Assembly (NCBI GenBank): GCA_022457065.1 | Contig: JAJGBQ010000002.1 | Location: 1,240,001-1,304,000, forward strand | Direction of reading: 5' to 3' | Source: Curvularia sp. ZM96 | Lineage: Eukaryota; Ascomycota; Dothideomycetes; Pleosporales; Pleosporaceae | DNA length: 64,000 nucleotides | Shown here: positions 41,980 to 52,841 of the stretch, piece after piece | Layout: each line of letters starts with the position of its first letter | Position numbering within the stretch: the stretch's first letter is position 1 | Notes under the pieces: model-generated | What the model was told of the DNA's origin: nothing | What the model saw: the letters and a program-made list of their open reading frames with translations, nothing else | Database searches by the model: none | Translations under genes and position numbers: made by a program

Positions 41980-43689
41980 ATGACTTCCAACTCACCATTT
42001 CCGGATGTCGAGATCCCGGATACCGATATATGGGGGATCACCTTTGACCGGAAGAACCGCGACTTTCCAGATGACAAAGTCATCTACCGAGCAGTCGATT
42101 CGGATCGAAAGCACACATTTGCCGACGTGAAGAGTCTTGCAACACTATTCGGAGAGGGACTTCGGAATCTCTGGGACTGGCAGAAGAACGATGTTCTAGC
42201 GCTCTATGCACCAAACGACGTCGACATCCCGCCTGTCATCTACGGAACTTTTTTTGCCGGGGGCATCGTTACACCCGCGAATCCTAGCTACTCCAAGGAT
42301 GAACTAGCTTACCAACTTGAGAACGCAGAGGCCAAGGCACTCGTCACGACCAAAGCACTCATGAAAACTGCACTGGAGGCTGCAAAGAAAGTCGGCATCC
42401 CGAATGACCGGGTCGTCTTGCTGGGTGCCGAGAGAGACGAAACGCATCAGTGCAAGCACTGGACCAGCATTCGAAAGACTTCTAGCTCAGCGCGGTATCG
42501 CAGAAGGAAAGCAAACCCGCAAGATATAGCCTTCCTTGCGTACAGCTCAGGAACGACAGGATTGCCAAAAGGCGTCCAGCTTATCCACAGAAATATTGTA
42601 TCAAATCTGCTTGTTGTGCACGGGGGTGTGGGCCAGTGGTACTCCTCAGCAGAAGACAAGTTCCTCGGCGTACTCCCCTTCTTCCACCTCTACGGTCTCA
42701 CTGCACTGGTGCATCAAGTCATGCACCGTGGCATTGAACTCATCGTGATGCCTGCATTCGACCTGAAGACCTTCCTCCAAGCCATCCAAGAGCACAAAAT
42801 CACACACATATATGTAGCACCCCCTGTTATCGTGCGCCTCTCCCGAGACAACATGGCACGAGAGTACGATCTATCCTCCGTAAAGATGATTACCTGCGGG
42901 GCCGCACCACTTACCCGAGAACTCGTCGACACTGTGTATGAGAAGCTCAACCTAAAAGTCAACCAAGCATACGGTCTGAGTGAAACAAGCGCCATGACAC
43001 ATGCCCAGGTACGTCAAACCCCGAATCCCCCTACATTTTACCCTCATACTAACATCCCTCAGCCCTGGGACGAATGGAACACCTACATCGGCAGCGTAGG
43101 CAAGCTACTCCCCAACCTCACCGCCAAATACATCTCCCCAACCGGAGACACCCTCGGCCCCGGTGTACCTGGCGAACTCCTCCTGCGCGGCCCCACCGTC
43201 TTCACCGGCTACTGGAAGAATCCCTCGGCCACGGCCTCGTCTTTCACGCCCGACGGCTTCTTCAAAACAGGCGACATAGGCTTCCAAGACGCCCACGGCA
43301 ACTTCTACATTACGGACCGCGTCAAGGAACTCATCAAGTACAAGGGCTTCCAAGTGGCGCCGGCCGAGTTGGAAGGGAAACTCATGGAGAATGAGCTTGT
43401 CGACGACGTAGCGGTTATTGGCGTCCAGGATACAGAGATGCATACCGAGGTGCCGAGGGCGTACGTGGTGCCTGCGCAAGCCATCAGAGAGCGGGCGGGG
43501 GAGCAGGAAGCAAGGGGGATAGTGGAGTGGATGGATAAAAAGGTGGCCAATCATAAAAGGCTCAGGGGCGGAGTCGTGTTTGTGAGCGAGGTGCCGAAGA
43601 GTGCGAGTGGGAAGATTCTGAGGCGGGTGCTGAAGGATAGGTGTAAAGGGGATGTGGGGTTGGGTGTTGTTCAGAGGGCGAGGTTGTAG
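41980..43689 (+). CDS. 4-coumarate-CoA-ligase-like acyl/aryl-CoA synthetase, probable peroxisomal
   Basis: This member of the ANL superfamily adenylates a carboxylic acid and transfers it to CoA. Exons 41980-43008 and 43063-43689 give 551 residues. The P-loop-like motif YSSGTTGLPKG lies near residue 187, followed by LPFFHLYGL, the substrate-pocket segment ITCGAAPL, the adenylate motif AYGLSETSAM, the GFFKTGDIG and YITDRVKELIKYKGFQVAP motifs, and the catalytic lysine in SASGKILRR. The C-terminus is ARL, which fits the PTS1 peroxisome-import consensus. The intron (54 nt, GTACGT donor, CTAAC branch, CAG acceptor) has no stop and is a multiple of three, so an unspliced message would stay open with 18 extra residues between AMTHAQ and PWDEW. 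Those residues interrupt a conserved block, supporting splicing. Candidate substrates are phenylpropanoid or phenylacetic acids or fatty acids; which is unknown. Confidence 0.94.
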   Translation: MTSNSPFPDVEIPDTDIWGITFDRKNRDFPDDKVIYRAVDSDRKHTFADVKSLATLFGEGLRNLWDWQKNDVLALYAPNDVDIPPVIYGTFFAGGIVTPANPSYSKDELAYQLENAEAKALVTTKALMKTALEAAKKVGIPNDRVVLLGAERDETHQCKHWTSIRKTSSSARYRRRKANPQDIAFLAYSSGTTGLPKGVQLIHRNIVSNLLVVHGGVGQWYSSAEDKFLGVLPFFHLYGLTALVHQVMHRGIELIVMPAFDLKTFLQAIQEHKITHIYVAPPVIVRLSRDNMAREYDLSSVKMITCGAAPLTRELVDTVYEKLNLKVNQAYGLSETSAMTHAQVRQTPNPPTFYPHTNIPQPWDEWNTYIGSVGKLLPNLTAKYISPTGDTLGPGVPGELLLRGPTVFTGYWKNPSATASSFTPDGFFKTGDIGFQDAHGNFYITDRVKELIKYKGFQVAPAELEGKLMENELVDDVAVIGVQDTEMHTEVPRAYVVPAQAIRERAGEQEARGIVEWMDKKVANHKRLRGGVVFVSEVPKSASGKILRRVLKDRCKGDVGLGVVQRARL

Positions 43690-44913
43690 GTTAGACATGG
43701 GGGTGGTGTAGATATCGTGGGAGGTTGTTTTATTTTATTGAAGAATATAGACGAGTATGCGGCTGTGAGACCATTTAGTGTTTGTCGGTACATGATTCGG
43801 TCTATTCTGGGAGAAATGAAGCAATCTTCTCGTTGTAAAAAATGAAAAGGAAAGAATATTCATTCTGCGGTTCAAGCGAGATGGCGTGTCAGGTACGTTG
43901 GATCCTGGTGCTGGCTGAACGGAGAACTCCAATGAGATTTGCTGTATTGAGCTAGTTATTACTAAATCGTTCGTAGAACTCCGCAGCTACTATAGCCTCC
44001 CTATGACTTGCGAAGAGCCTCTCTAGATCGATAGGTTCCATTCCTTCTGCATTTGTTTTCATGAATCATAAATCAAATTGACTTCTTCGAATTCTAGCGC
44101 TTACTCAGAACCCACGTATATCCAGCAACATACACTGCATCTCATCACGGTCCCTTTCTGCTCAAAAACATCAAGTACACATGGAATATGGTATGTATAT
44201 GTCTTCTACAGTATTCTTTACTTCATCTCCCAAATCTCACTTACAAGCCTCGTCCAAACTATACATTCCAGCTTCATCTCCGCATACATACGCCATTCAT
44301 ATCTCATCTCGTATCTGTCAACCAAAAACCAAACAAACCAAACCAAAAAAAGGAGAATCGTGCATCATGTTCAGAACCATACGATCCGTTCATCTCAAGA
44401 TAGAGAGAAGGGAAGAAAAACATACATATCCTCCTCCCATTCACAGGCGATTGTATGTGTATATATATTCCCCACGTGACCTGATCAAGTTTTCCAACTC
44501 CCCCATCATTCGTGAAAGAATGAGATTCGAAAACAAACAAAAAACAAGGAAACACGACCGAGAAAGGGGGGAGGGAGGGAAACCAATGACCACTCTTCAA
44601 AAGCATATGTGTAGAGAAGAAAAAGGCCAAAACAAATGGAAACGGCAACATCGTGCCACGATGTTGTCTGGTACGCCCGCTGGGATGCGCAAAAAGGCCG
44701 AAGCTCCAAGGACTTTTTTATGTATGCTGGGTAAGGGAGAAAATGAATGAGATAAAGAGGCCATGCCCTCCAAAATGCCAAAAAAAAGTTCGCCCAAAAC
44801 GCTCGATTTTCCAACCGCTCGCCGAGATATCGAGATATGCTAAGTTTCCGGTGTTATGGATAGGTCGCATTGTAAAGTGGAAGGGAGAGCAAGACTCGGT
44901 ACCAAAAAAAGGC
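43690..44913. other. Intergenic region between convergent genes
   Basis: It lies between the 3' ends of the CoA-ligase (+) and CCCH (-) genes. Short A/T-rich and CAAACAAACCAAACC-like sequence occurs near 44327-44345. No gene is supported. Confidence 0.5.
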
Positions 44914-46952
44914 CTAGGCATTGCTTCCCCAGACTCCAGTGTCCTTTGACAGGCCCGATGTGGCAGTGGTACGATGGCCACCAACAGGTGCCAGGTTGGG
45001 GCTGGCCTTGCCACCTCCGCTGCCCCATGAGAGGCCGCTCAAGCGCTTGTTGCTTGTGCTCGAGGTAGTCGATGCACCGTCCCTGCTCTTGTTGACGTCC
45101 TCCTCTTCTTCCATGCTGAACAGACCCTGCTCTTCCTCAATCCTCTCGCGGTTGATGCTGCTGCTGCTAACAGCACGATCTATGCCAAGACGCCCATTCG
45201 AGTTTCCGATGTTGGTGCCCGAAGTAACGCGGTTGATACCGGGATGGACTGGGTTACTGGTGACGCTCACCTCGTCTCGAGCGGACAAGCGAGTTCTCTG
45301 TAGCTGCTGGCTAATCATGCTCATGCTCAAGGGGGCCTGGCGGGGAGGGGAGGATAGGTAGGGGCTCGCATCGCCGGTGGTAGGGCGGCTGATGGCGCGC
45401 AGCGAAGGGCTTGCTCCAGGGTGAAGGCTTGAATTACGTAGTGGCGAGCCGACGTGTCCAAAGGCTGACGGACCTGGCAGAGAACCCGACTCAAATGCGT
45501 TGTCGTACGTTGGTCCACGAGGCTTAGCCCACATGGACTGGAAGCGGGAGGGAGAAGCAGTCGACGGAGAACCAAACTTCAGATCGGAAGCAGTCGGCGA
45601 CACGCCGAGCCGAGATTGTGCAGCACGCTGTGAGAAAGAGCCTTCGTTTTCACCCTGGTCGCGGGAGAAGCGACGCATCTTTTCTTGAGGCGTCAGCAGG
45701 TCGCTGAGCGAATTAGGCAGAAGATCCTCCTCGAATTTGCCAATCATGTCTGTCTCGTCCCACTCTTCATCTTTGTACGAAGGTCGCGCGCCTAGACTCG
45801 AGGACATGATACCGCGAGAGCGATTCGCAGCCAGCTCAGAGTGCAGCATCCTTCTGCCAACCGGCTGCTCTACCGATTCTGGCGGCGATGAACCCAGTGC
45901 TCCAATTCCCCTACGCGAGCCATCGCCAAATGCCGAGTCGTGCAAATTTCGAAGCGCGGGCGAATCTGCTGGATACGAAGACGGAGGCGAGTTGGCGAGG
46001 AATTTGGCTGGTACCGATGAAGCGATAGGACCGTAGCGGGCCATGGTAGAGACGCCCTGGCTGTCAAAGGAGGCTGGGAGGCCGACATCCATGACGCTGA
46101 GACCCTTTTGTGTGGGCGAGATGGGCAGTCGGCCGTTCTCGTTTGGCGGCGAGCCGTAATTGGAGCCGGGGTGGGAGGAGAAGGTGGTGTCGATGGTGGG
46201 GATCATGTCGTACTGGTTCTTGTGGTTGACGTAGTCGTCCTGGATGGCGTACGGGTAGCCTGGCTGCATGCCGCCCATGTGTGCCTGCATGGTCAGCAGC
46301 GAGCTGTTCATGGGCAGCTCGGGGTGGTGTGGGATGTTCATGCGGCCAAAATGGCCCTGGGCATTGCCACGGTTGACGACATGGCCGTTGGGCAGGATGT
46401 GTGCGAGGGCGCATTTTTGGCCAAACTTGCAGTTTCCCTTTGTGAAGTACTTGCAAGGCGCCCTCTCGGTCAAGGGCTCGTCCGAGTGCAGGAAGGGACA
46501 GGCCTTGCCTGCCTGGCATGCGCCCTGGCGATAGAACTTGCAGGGGACGTGGGAGGTGTCTGGAAAACGTCAGCAGAGAGGCCGGGAGGGGCGTGAGAGC
46601 ATCGTCAGGACGCACTCTTGTTGTTGGGGGGGCTGCGCGGGCCGGCGAAACCCATGTCGCGCAGGTTTGCTCGATGCTCGTGGCCGTTGATGCGGCCGCC
46701 GGGGACGGCCATGGGCGCGTGGGAGTTTGCGCCAGCCATTGCGCCGTTGGACAGCTGGTGGCGGAGGTCGCGCGAGGGACGGCGGGCAATCTGGGGCGTG
46801 TTGGGGGTGTAGGAGGCAGAGGCGGCGGGCGGGCTGAGCTGGTGAGAGAAGGGTCCGTGTGGGAGTGGGCGTGGGAGAGGCGGTGGTGGGGGCTCGTGGT
46901 GGGGTTGGTCGCCAACGTCCATGGCCAGGTTGGCGGGCGCAAACGTCGCCAT
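44914..46952 (-). CDS. Tandem CCCH zinc-finger protein
   Basis: Exons 46616-46952 and 44914-46559 give 660 residues. The start ATG at 46952 opens MATFAPANLAMDVGDQ, followed by a Pro/His-rich segment. The intron splits the codon joining NNK to NTSHVPC. Two adjacent zinc fingers follow near residues 117-160, each of form C-x7-C-x5-C-x3-H: CKFYRQGACQAGKACPFLH and CKYFTKGNCKFGQKCALAH. The remaining 490 residues are Ser/Pro/Gly-rich and probably disordered, with short conserved-looking islands (DEEWDETDMIGKFEEDLLP; MISQQLQRTRLS) and many possible phosphorylation sites. Tandem CCCH fingers generally bind RNA, as in yeast Lee1-type proteins. A role in mRNA regulation is inference. The first intron starts A|GTGCGT, a weaker donor, but the frame and the family text support it. 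Confidence 0.9.
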
Positions 46953-48255
46953 GGCGCTGAAAAAGCTGCAACGCGTCTCGGTCCGGAGTCGGCGGTCCAC
47001 CAGGGGCGGTGGAGAGAGGATTCCGCCTAGATAACCGCACGCCCGAGGCAGCGTCTGGGTTGCGCCGTGGTAGGGCACGTCTCGAGGGAGCCCGCTACGC
47101 CCGGCGCGGTCTAGGCTGGTCGCTTGTGGCGGGCTGCGCAATGTGGGGGACGAGGCGAATGGGGCGAGAAGAAGAAAAGACAAGAGTTGCCAGGGCGGGT
47201 GGGATATGGATGCATGTCCGTCCATAAGTAGGTAGCTGTGGATGCAGGCCGGTGTATCGCGCGTGATGGACAGGCCCGTTGCCGCGTGACGCCACCACCC
47301 TCGAGGGTGAGGGACAGAGGGCCGCCGCGTGCCTCACCCAGACTCGTCTTCTCACATGGCCCCTTGACCTCTGCCACCCACTCATGTGCTCTCCTGACGT
47401 CACCTACAGCTGCAGGAACACGCTCAACGCCCGTGTCGAACACCTGCTCGACCAAGACATGCTCTGCGGCTAGCTACCCCGGCCGCTGCTGCTCGTTGCT
47501 ATTCCTGGCCACCATATTACCCAATCCCACCTTCTGACACCAGCATGACAATCTAAACTATCTCGTCCACCAAGTCCATCTGCGCTATACTCCTCTGGTA
47601 CTTCCGAGTATTGAACTGGGTGCCTAAACCACTGCCAAACCCTTCGCCTAACACGACGCGCGTTAGGCGACAGCCAGCGTAGCCTAGTGCGCTGCGGTGG
47701 TTGATCCCAAAGGACTTCTTCCAGGCGACATGGCCATGGCCGATATGCCCGAGGTCTTAGGTCATTTGGAGCGACCATGGTACTTGATGAGTTCCTGAGA
47801 ATCCAGGAACAGCCTCACTGCTCGTCGTAGTCGGACCAAAAAGCACCTCTGCTGAACCACTGGCAAGAGAACAGCCAAGCTACATCACTTGGCAACATCT
47901 TACCATTGGCCCTTCACTCGGAATGATGTTGGATCAATTGGCTGGTGAGACAATATTTTGCTATTATAATCAAACTAGTAGTGAAGCTGGATCAAATGCC
48001 AACATAACACGAAGTCGGAGGCCGACTGAGTTTGACATCCGCATAAGTCACTGCAGATATCAGCGAGGCATGTCCACCGCAGACAATCAGATATGATCTG
48101 GCCACGAGCTACAACTCATCAGCAAGTTGAGACACCATAGGCATCCTTGCTGTATGCATGTATACGATGGCCGGATAATAAACATTAAAAGCGTAAGATT
48201 GGCCCTTGTTGTGCCCTTTTTTACAAGAGTAGAGCACAGCATCACTATATCTTCC
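46953..48255. other. Intergenic region, CCCH promoter to acetyltransferase 3' end
   Basis: No gene is supported. An inverted repeat CGCCTAAC / GTTAGGCG (47645-47652 and 47662-47669, 9-nt loop) is visible. The left part is the CCCH gene promoter. Confidence 0.5.
47645..47669. repeat. Short inverted repeat (8-bp arms)
   Basis: Perfect 8-nt arms CGCCTAAC and GTTAGGCG flank a 9-nt G/C-rich loop. It could form a hairpin or be a palindromic binding site. It lies far from any stop codon, so a terminator role is not indicated. Confidence 0.6.
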
Positions 48256-48973
48256 TTACGAAGCTGTGGATTTGGCCGGCCTCAGCATGAGCTACAACAG
48301 ATATTAGCCTCGTGATGCAACAACCCAGACACAAACTTACAATGAGCTTAAGCTGTTCCGTTCCACCCCACTTCCTCAAATCCAAGTCCAAATCCTTAAC
48401 CCGCTGAAACCCATGCCGAGCATACAACGGCGCACCCATAGGGCTTGCCTCCAGATACGCCTCTACACCCGCCTCGTCCGCCTTCTCGCACCCCCAGCGG
48501 ACCAACATGCCCCCTGCGCCTCTTCTCTCATGCTCCTGCTTCACAACCAGCGTATCCAGCACATAGTACGGCCTCGTCTGCAGTATCTCCCTCTTATTCT
48601 CATTAATCAGCCCGAAAACCTCTTTCCACAAGTCCGGGTCACTTTCATCAAACGGCTCGGGGATAGTAAACCCAGCGTCGACTTCTTCCCATGTGCGTTC
48701 TTTGGCTCCTTCTTCCTTAGGCTTGACGTAGCGCCAACGCGCGCCAGCAATCATCTCGCCCGTCGTGGTATCGATGCACTTGAGGAACATGACACCTTTG
48801 GCCATTAACTCGCGGATATCGTTGGTCACCTTGTCCAGCGTCTTTTGAGAGGGCTCGCCACGGCTATAGAGAATATGGTTGACCGTTGGGCGGAAGACTT
48901 CATGGCGAATACGCATGTATAGCTCTGCTTCTTCGGGCTTGAGAGGGGATATTTCGAGGCTGGATGAAGGCAT
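48256..48973 (-). CDS. GNAT-family N-acetyltransferase
   Basis: Exons 48341-48973 and 48256-48291 give about 222 residues. The protein starts MPSSSLEISPLKPEEAELYM and has the GNAT pattern. A central strand, YYVLDTLVVKQEHERRGAGGMLV, contains the acetyl-CoA pyrophosphate-binding Q/RxxGxG/A signature (EHERRGAGGM). It is followed by EAYLEASPMGAPLYARHGF, the typical GNAT C-terminal motif. The 49-nt intron (GTAAGT donor, GCTAAT branch, TAG acceptor) leads to a short last exon ending MLRPAKSTAS, and MLRPA-type endings are common in this fungal GNAT subgroup. If the intron is retained the frame stays open to 48245 and gives a different 31-residue C-terminus. The substrate is unknown (small molecule or protein amine). 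It is divergent from UTP18 with about 560 bp between starts. Confidence 0.9.
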
Positions 48974-49532
48974 CTTGGTGGAGGGCTTGGCGCTGAGGAG
49001 TCTGGTGTCGTTCTAAGGTGGGACTACGTGACAGAGTGAGCCAGTGTCAAGGTTATATGTAAATAGCCTAAGGGTATCATGTCTGCTTATTGCATCTCCA
49101 ACCCACATCCTGAGATGACTCACGCTGAGTCTTGCCTTGTTCAGTACAAGTGGTGCCTGGGATGCCTCATTGAATCACACGATTGCGCCCTTGTGCGCCC
49201 TTGTGCCGCAATTCTGCTTTCGTGGGGCAGGCCCACTGTCGGGTGGTTGAAGCCGTCTCAAGAAACATTATATCCGCACATTTGCAAGCCAGGTACTTCT
49301 ATAAGACACTAATGGAAAAACTTCCTTGCCTGGAAATTGAAGATGTATGATAAGAGGACATGCCACAGCCTGGGTAATAAGACTAGGCTAGTGGGACGGG
49401 TAAGCCGATGGAAGTGCTGGTCGCGCTCTTCGCTAGTCCCAGTCGCGCGTCTGGCTGATCCCTGCAACAATTTTCTCGACATCAGTTTTGCGACCATCTG
49501 CCTGCAACCCTTCGCATCCACAACCCACGGCA
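48974..49532. other. Divergent promoter region, acetyltransferase / UTP18
   Basis: This 559-bp gap separates divergent start codons. A direct repeat GCGCCCTTGTGC(C/G) occurs near 49184-49207. No coding feature is seen. Confidence 0.5.
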
Positions 49533-51576
49533 ATGGCACCTGCAACGACGATTCCACACAAGTCTGGGGGACACCAGCGATTTCAGGCTGCAAAATCAGA
49601 TGCCGCGACAAGACACCAAGCAGACCTCGCGGTCGGCGATAGCGATGAAGAGGCCGGCGCATTGCAGCGGGTGAACGAATCGCAACAGGACGACGATTTC
49701 GAAGGATTCGGCACAGAGAAAGAAGACGAAAATAACGGGGCTCAGGACAGCGACAGTGATGAGGAGAGCATACATATTCAGGTGGATCAGAAGCTGCAGG
49801 AAAAGCCTGTATTGCCCAAGGATGCCGAAGAAGAAGAGCTTGAGCGCATGATATTTGGCGATTCGGGAGGCTTCCGACAAGGAATAGAGAGCTTCTCGCT
49901 GGGTCGCACAACCGGCACATACGACGATGCTTCGGACGAGTCGGGCGCAGAAGAGGCAGACCTCGATAATTTGGCAGACCAGGACCTGTTCTTCTTTGAT
50001 GCGGGCCCGGTCGCCGCACCGGCAGGTGTTGTCGCACCCAAGGCTGCAGAGGACACAGACGATGAGGAAGACAAGCCCGCATGGGAAGACAGCGACGACG
50101 AACGACTGGTGGTTAGTCTGGCATCGGTACCCCAGCTGCGAAAGCTGCGAGAGACTGCCGATGACGACATGGTCAATGGCAAGGAATACGCGCGGAGGTT
50201 ACGGAAGCAATATGAGAGACTCTATCCTATGCCTGACTGGGCAGTGCATGCGACAGGCAAGGCCAACAAGAAGCGGAGACGCACAATGGACGACGATGAG
50301 AGCGGGGATGAATCGGCCAGCGACATGGATGTTGACGATGATGACCTGTCTACACAGCCGCTTGCAAAGCTGTTGAAGGATGCCGATATCCTTTCACGGA
50401 CCTCCAGGAGCAGCGTGAAGCGAAGGAAGCTACAAGCAGGCACCATCGACATTCAACGCCTGAAGGACGTTGCCAAAGCCGGACCGGTAAGCCATACGGG
50501 CGTGTTGTGTAATTGGCTTAAGCTAACAATTCTCGCAGTCTGCAATCACATCTTTGTCATTCCATCCCTCCTACCCGTTACTGCTTTCGTCAGGACCCAG
50601 TTCGACTCTGTACCTTCACCATGTCAACCCCAACCCGCCGAACCCAAATCCTTTGCTCACATCACTACATATCAAGCGCACTCCGCTTGTTACGACTGCG
50701 TTCCACCCGTCTGCGTCAGATTCACGCATCTTCCTTAGCGCACGTCGCCGCTACTTCCATGTATGGAACATTGCGACAGGCAGAGTAGAGAAGGTGTCGC
50801 GTGTGTATGGTCATCAGCACGAGCAGCGCACCATGGAGTTCTTTGCGTTGTCGCCAAACGGTAAATACATGGCTCTCCGGGGTTCTTCTAGGAAAGGTGG
50901 CGGTGTCATCAACGTTCTGGATGCCCGGACACTCCAGTGGGCAACTCAAGTACGAATCGAGTCGAGAGGCGGCATTGCGGATTTTGCATGGTGGGGCGAT
51001 GGCACCGGTATGTGCATTGCGGGTAAGAACGGCGAGGTTACTGAATGGAGCGTCGAAGAGGGCGTCGTGGGACGATGGAACGACGAAGGCGCAGTCGGCA
51101 CTACGGTGATTGCCCTCGGTGGCAAGAGCGGGCGGGAGAACTGGCTAGGAGGTGATCGATGGGTGGCAATTGGAAGCTCGAGTGGAGTGGTTAACATCTA
51201 CGACCGCCGAGCGTGGAGCGAGAACAATCCTACAGTCCATGGCGAGAAGGCAGATTCGAATGGCGGTATCCCCAAGGCACCAAAGCCGTTGCGAGACCTT
51301 CAAAACCTCACGACACCGGTTTCGCATCTTGCATTTACACCAGATGGTCAAGTCCTCGCCATGGCAAGTCGCTGGAAGCAAAACGCGTTAAGGCTAGTAC
51401 ACCTGCCTTCTGCCACTGTCTTCAAGAACTGGCCTACCCAGAAGACACCATTGGGGAGAATCACGGCTGTCGCATGGGGAAGACCAAGTGAAGACGAAGA
51501 GAAAGAGGGTAGTCTAGCACAGTTGGCGGTTGCCAACGAGGCCGGCCATATCAGGATGTGGGAAATAAGGGCTTAA
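49533..51576 (+). CDS. UTP18: U3 snoRNA-associated WD-repeat protein Utp18
   Basis: Utp18 is a subunit of the UtpB module of the small-subunit processome and acts in the nucleolus in 18S rRNA maturation. Exons 49533-50486 and 50539-51576 give 663 residues. The N-terminal 300 residues are acidic and Ser-rich (GDSDEEAGALQ, DSDSDEESIHIQ), contain KPAWEDSDDERLVVSL, and end in a KKRRRTMDDDESGDES nuclear/nucleolar-type patch. After the intron come WD40 blades: SLSFHPSYPLLLSSG, TTAFHPSASDSRIFLSARRR, FFALSPNGKYMALRG, GIADFAWWGDGTGMCIAG, SHLAFTPDGQVLAMAS and AGHIRMWEIRA at the C-terminus. KPAWEDSDDE and the RRRYFHVWNIATGRVEKVSR blade are characteristic of Utp18. The C-terminal sequence runs cleanly to the stop at 51576. 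Confidence 0.95.
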
Positions 51577-52048
51577 TTTTGGGTCGATGAAAAATAGAAG
51601 TATATCCCATCCGGAGAAGACCAGATTCTGGTGCGTCCTTACATCACTCATATGCGTTGCATGTATCCATTCGCAGATCTTCTACCCCAATTCAAAAGCT
51701 TGCGTTGGACGATTGTTAAGCATAGAGTCATACTCGCCATAGCTGCGACGAATGCACCCACCCGAAGGGAAGTGGTCAACATCGGCAAACACTTTCTGCA
51801 AACTCAACGTATAAGTCCGTTTGCGCTCACCTCGTTTTCACCTCAGACACAGCAAGCACACTCCAGACAGTATTCAATTACAGAACATGTCTCCTTCAGA
51901 CCTCCCTCTGCAACCACCCAACCAACAACCCCTTTGGATAACATAACGCCTCAGCCAACAATATTTGCACGAAACAGCCTAACAGTACCACATCCACAAG
52001 TCCATATCATAAACATCAAGCATACCTTCTCTTTCCCTTCTAGAGAGC
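51577..52048. other. Intergenic region, UTP18 to small membrane protein
   Basis: These 472 nt hold the UTP18 3' flank and the promoter or leader of the next gene. The plus strand is open through this stretch but its translation is low-complexity and not supported as coding. Confidence 0.5.
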
Positions 52049-52627
52049 ATGGGCAAGAACAAAGCCCGAAACAAGAACAAAGCAAAGCAAAGCAAGAAAC
52101 CCAGCAACGAAAATGTCGCTCCGAAGCCTCAAACGACACCACCCACGGCCCCGGAGAAAAACACCACGCAGACCGCCTTCTCCACAAACGACTCCAGTGC
52201 TCGCAAGAGGACGCTGGTAGCAGTCGACGGCACTGCACCGCCATCGTCCCCTCCGCCGCGCGAACAGCAAACGCCTGCAAACGATCCAGCACAGGAAGAT
52301 GGTACAACTCACATGTCCAAAGTCAAACGCGACTCCGTCATCTCCACCACAACATCCGCCCCTCCGCAGCCCACTGCCCTAGCAGCTGCCCCAGCCAAAC
52401 CACCGCCCCGCCGCCGCCACTTAGGCACACGACTATGGCGCTGGCTACGTGCATGCTGGCCGTGCCGTTTTGTCCGCTGGACATATCACTTTTTTCTTGC
52501 GCTGGCGAGGGTGAATTGGAATGACCAGCAGCGATTTGTCGATGGCGTGCTGACGCTGGGATTGGTTGGGCTAGTGGGGTTTGCGAGTTATATCGTGTTG
52601 GAGTTTTTTATGCGGCGCGGCGGGTGA
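52049..52627 (+). CDS. Small basic protein with a C-terminal membrane anchor
   Basis: A single exon encodes 192 residues. The N-terminus (GKNKARNKNKAKQSKK) is strongly basic, the middle is Pro/Thr/Ala/Ser-rich and probably disordered, and the last 70 residues are structured. A Trp/Arg-rich amphipathic stretch (RRRHLGTRLWRWLRACWPC) leads to NWNDQQRFVDGVLTLGLV and a single hydrophobic helix of about 18 residues (LTLGLVGLVGFASYIVLE), ending in a short basic tail (RRGG). This looks like a tail-anchored protein of the endoplasmic reticulum, outer mitochondrial or peroxisomal membrane. I do not recognise the family. Coding status rests on length, start context and the coherent C-terminal topology, so expression evidence is needed. 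Confidence 0.65.
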   Translation: MGKNKARNKNKAKQSKKPSNENVAPKPQTTPPTAPEKNTTQTAFSTNDSSARKRTLVAVDGTAPPSSPPPREQQTPANDPAQEDGTTHMSKVKRDSVISTTTSAPPQPTALAAAPAKPPPRRRHLGTRLWRWLRACWPCRFVRWTYHFFLALARVNWNDQQRFVDGVLTLGLVGLVGFASYIVLEFFMRRGG

Positions 52628-52772
52628 AAGGGCAGTTGGCTAGTTCGGTCATTGGGAGAGGGCTGGATATGGAGGGGTTTGGTGTAATGGTAAATTGGGG
52701 GTGTGGGGTGTGGGAGAGGGATGTGGATAGTGAAGAAGGTGCGCAAGTTTTCTAGTTCTTTATGCGGTTGGA

Positions 52773-52774
<2 letters not shown>

Positions 52775-52839
<65 letters not shown>
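52775..52839. repeat. (GT)n dinucleotide microsatellite
   Basis: An uninterrupted GT run of about 32 copies lies about 150 nt downstream of the small membrane-protein stop codon. Confidence 0.95.

Positions 52840-52841
<2 letters not shown>

Noticed and set aside
41980..43689. Biosynthetic gene cluster around the CoA ligase, PhzF-like protein and permease
   Set aside because: These genes are 10-40 kb apart with housekeeping genes in between, and no synthase, cyclase or cluster regulator is present.
46064..46942. Second minus-strand frame of 292 codons within the CCCH gene
   Set aside because: It is an out-of-frame shadow. The zinc fingers are formed only by the other frame with the 56-nt intron.
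49309..50082. Minus-strand frame of 257 codons opposite UTP18
   Set aside because: It is a shadow of the acidic N-terminal coding region of UTP18 and has no motif of its own.
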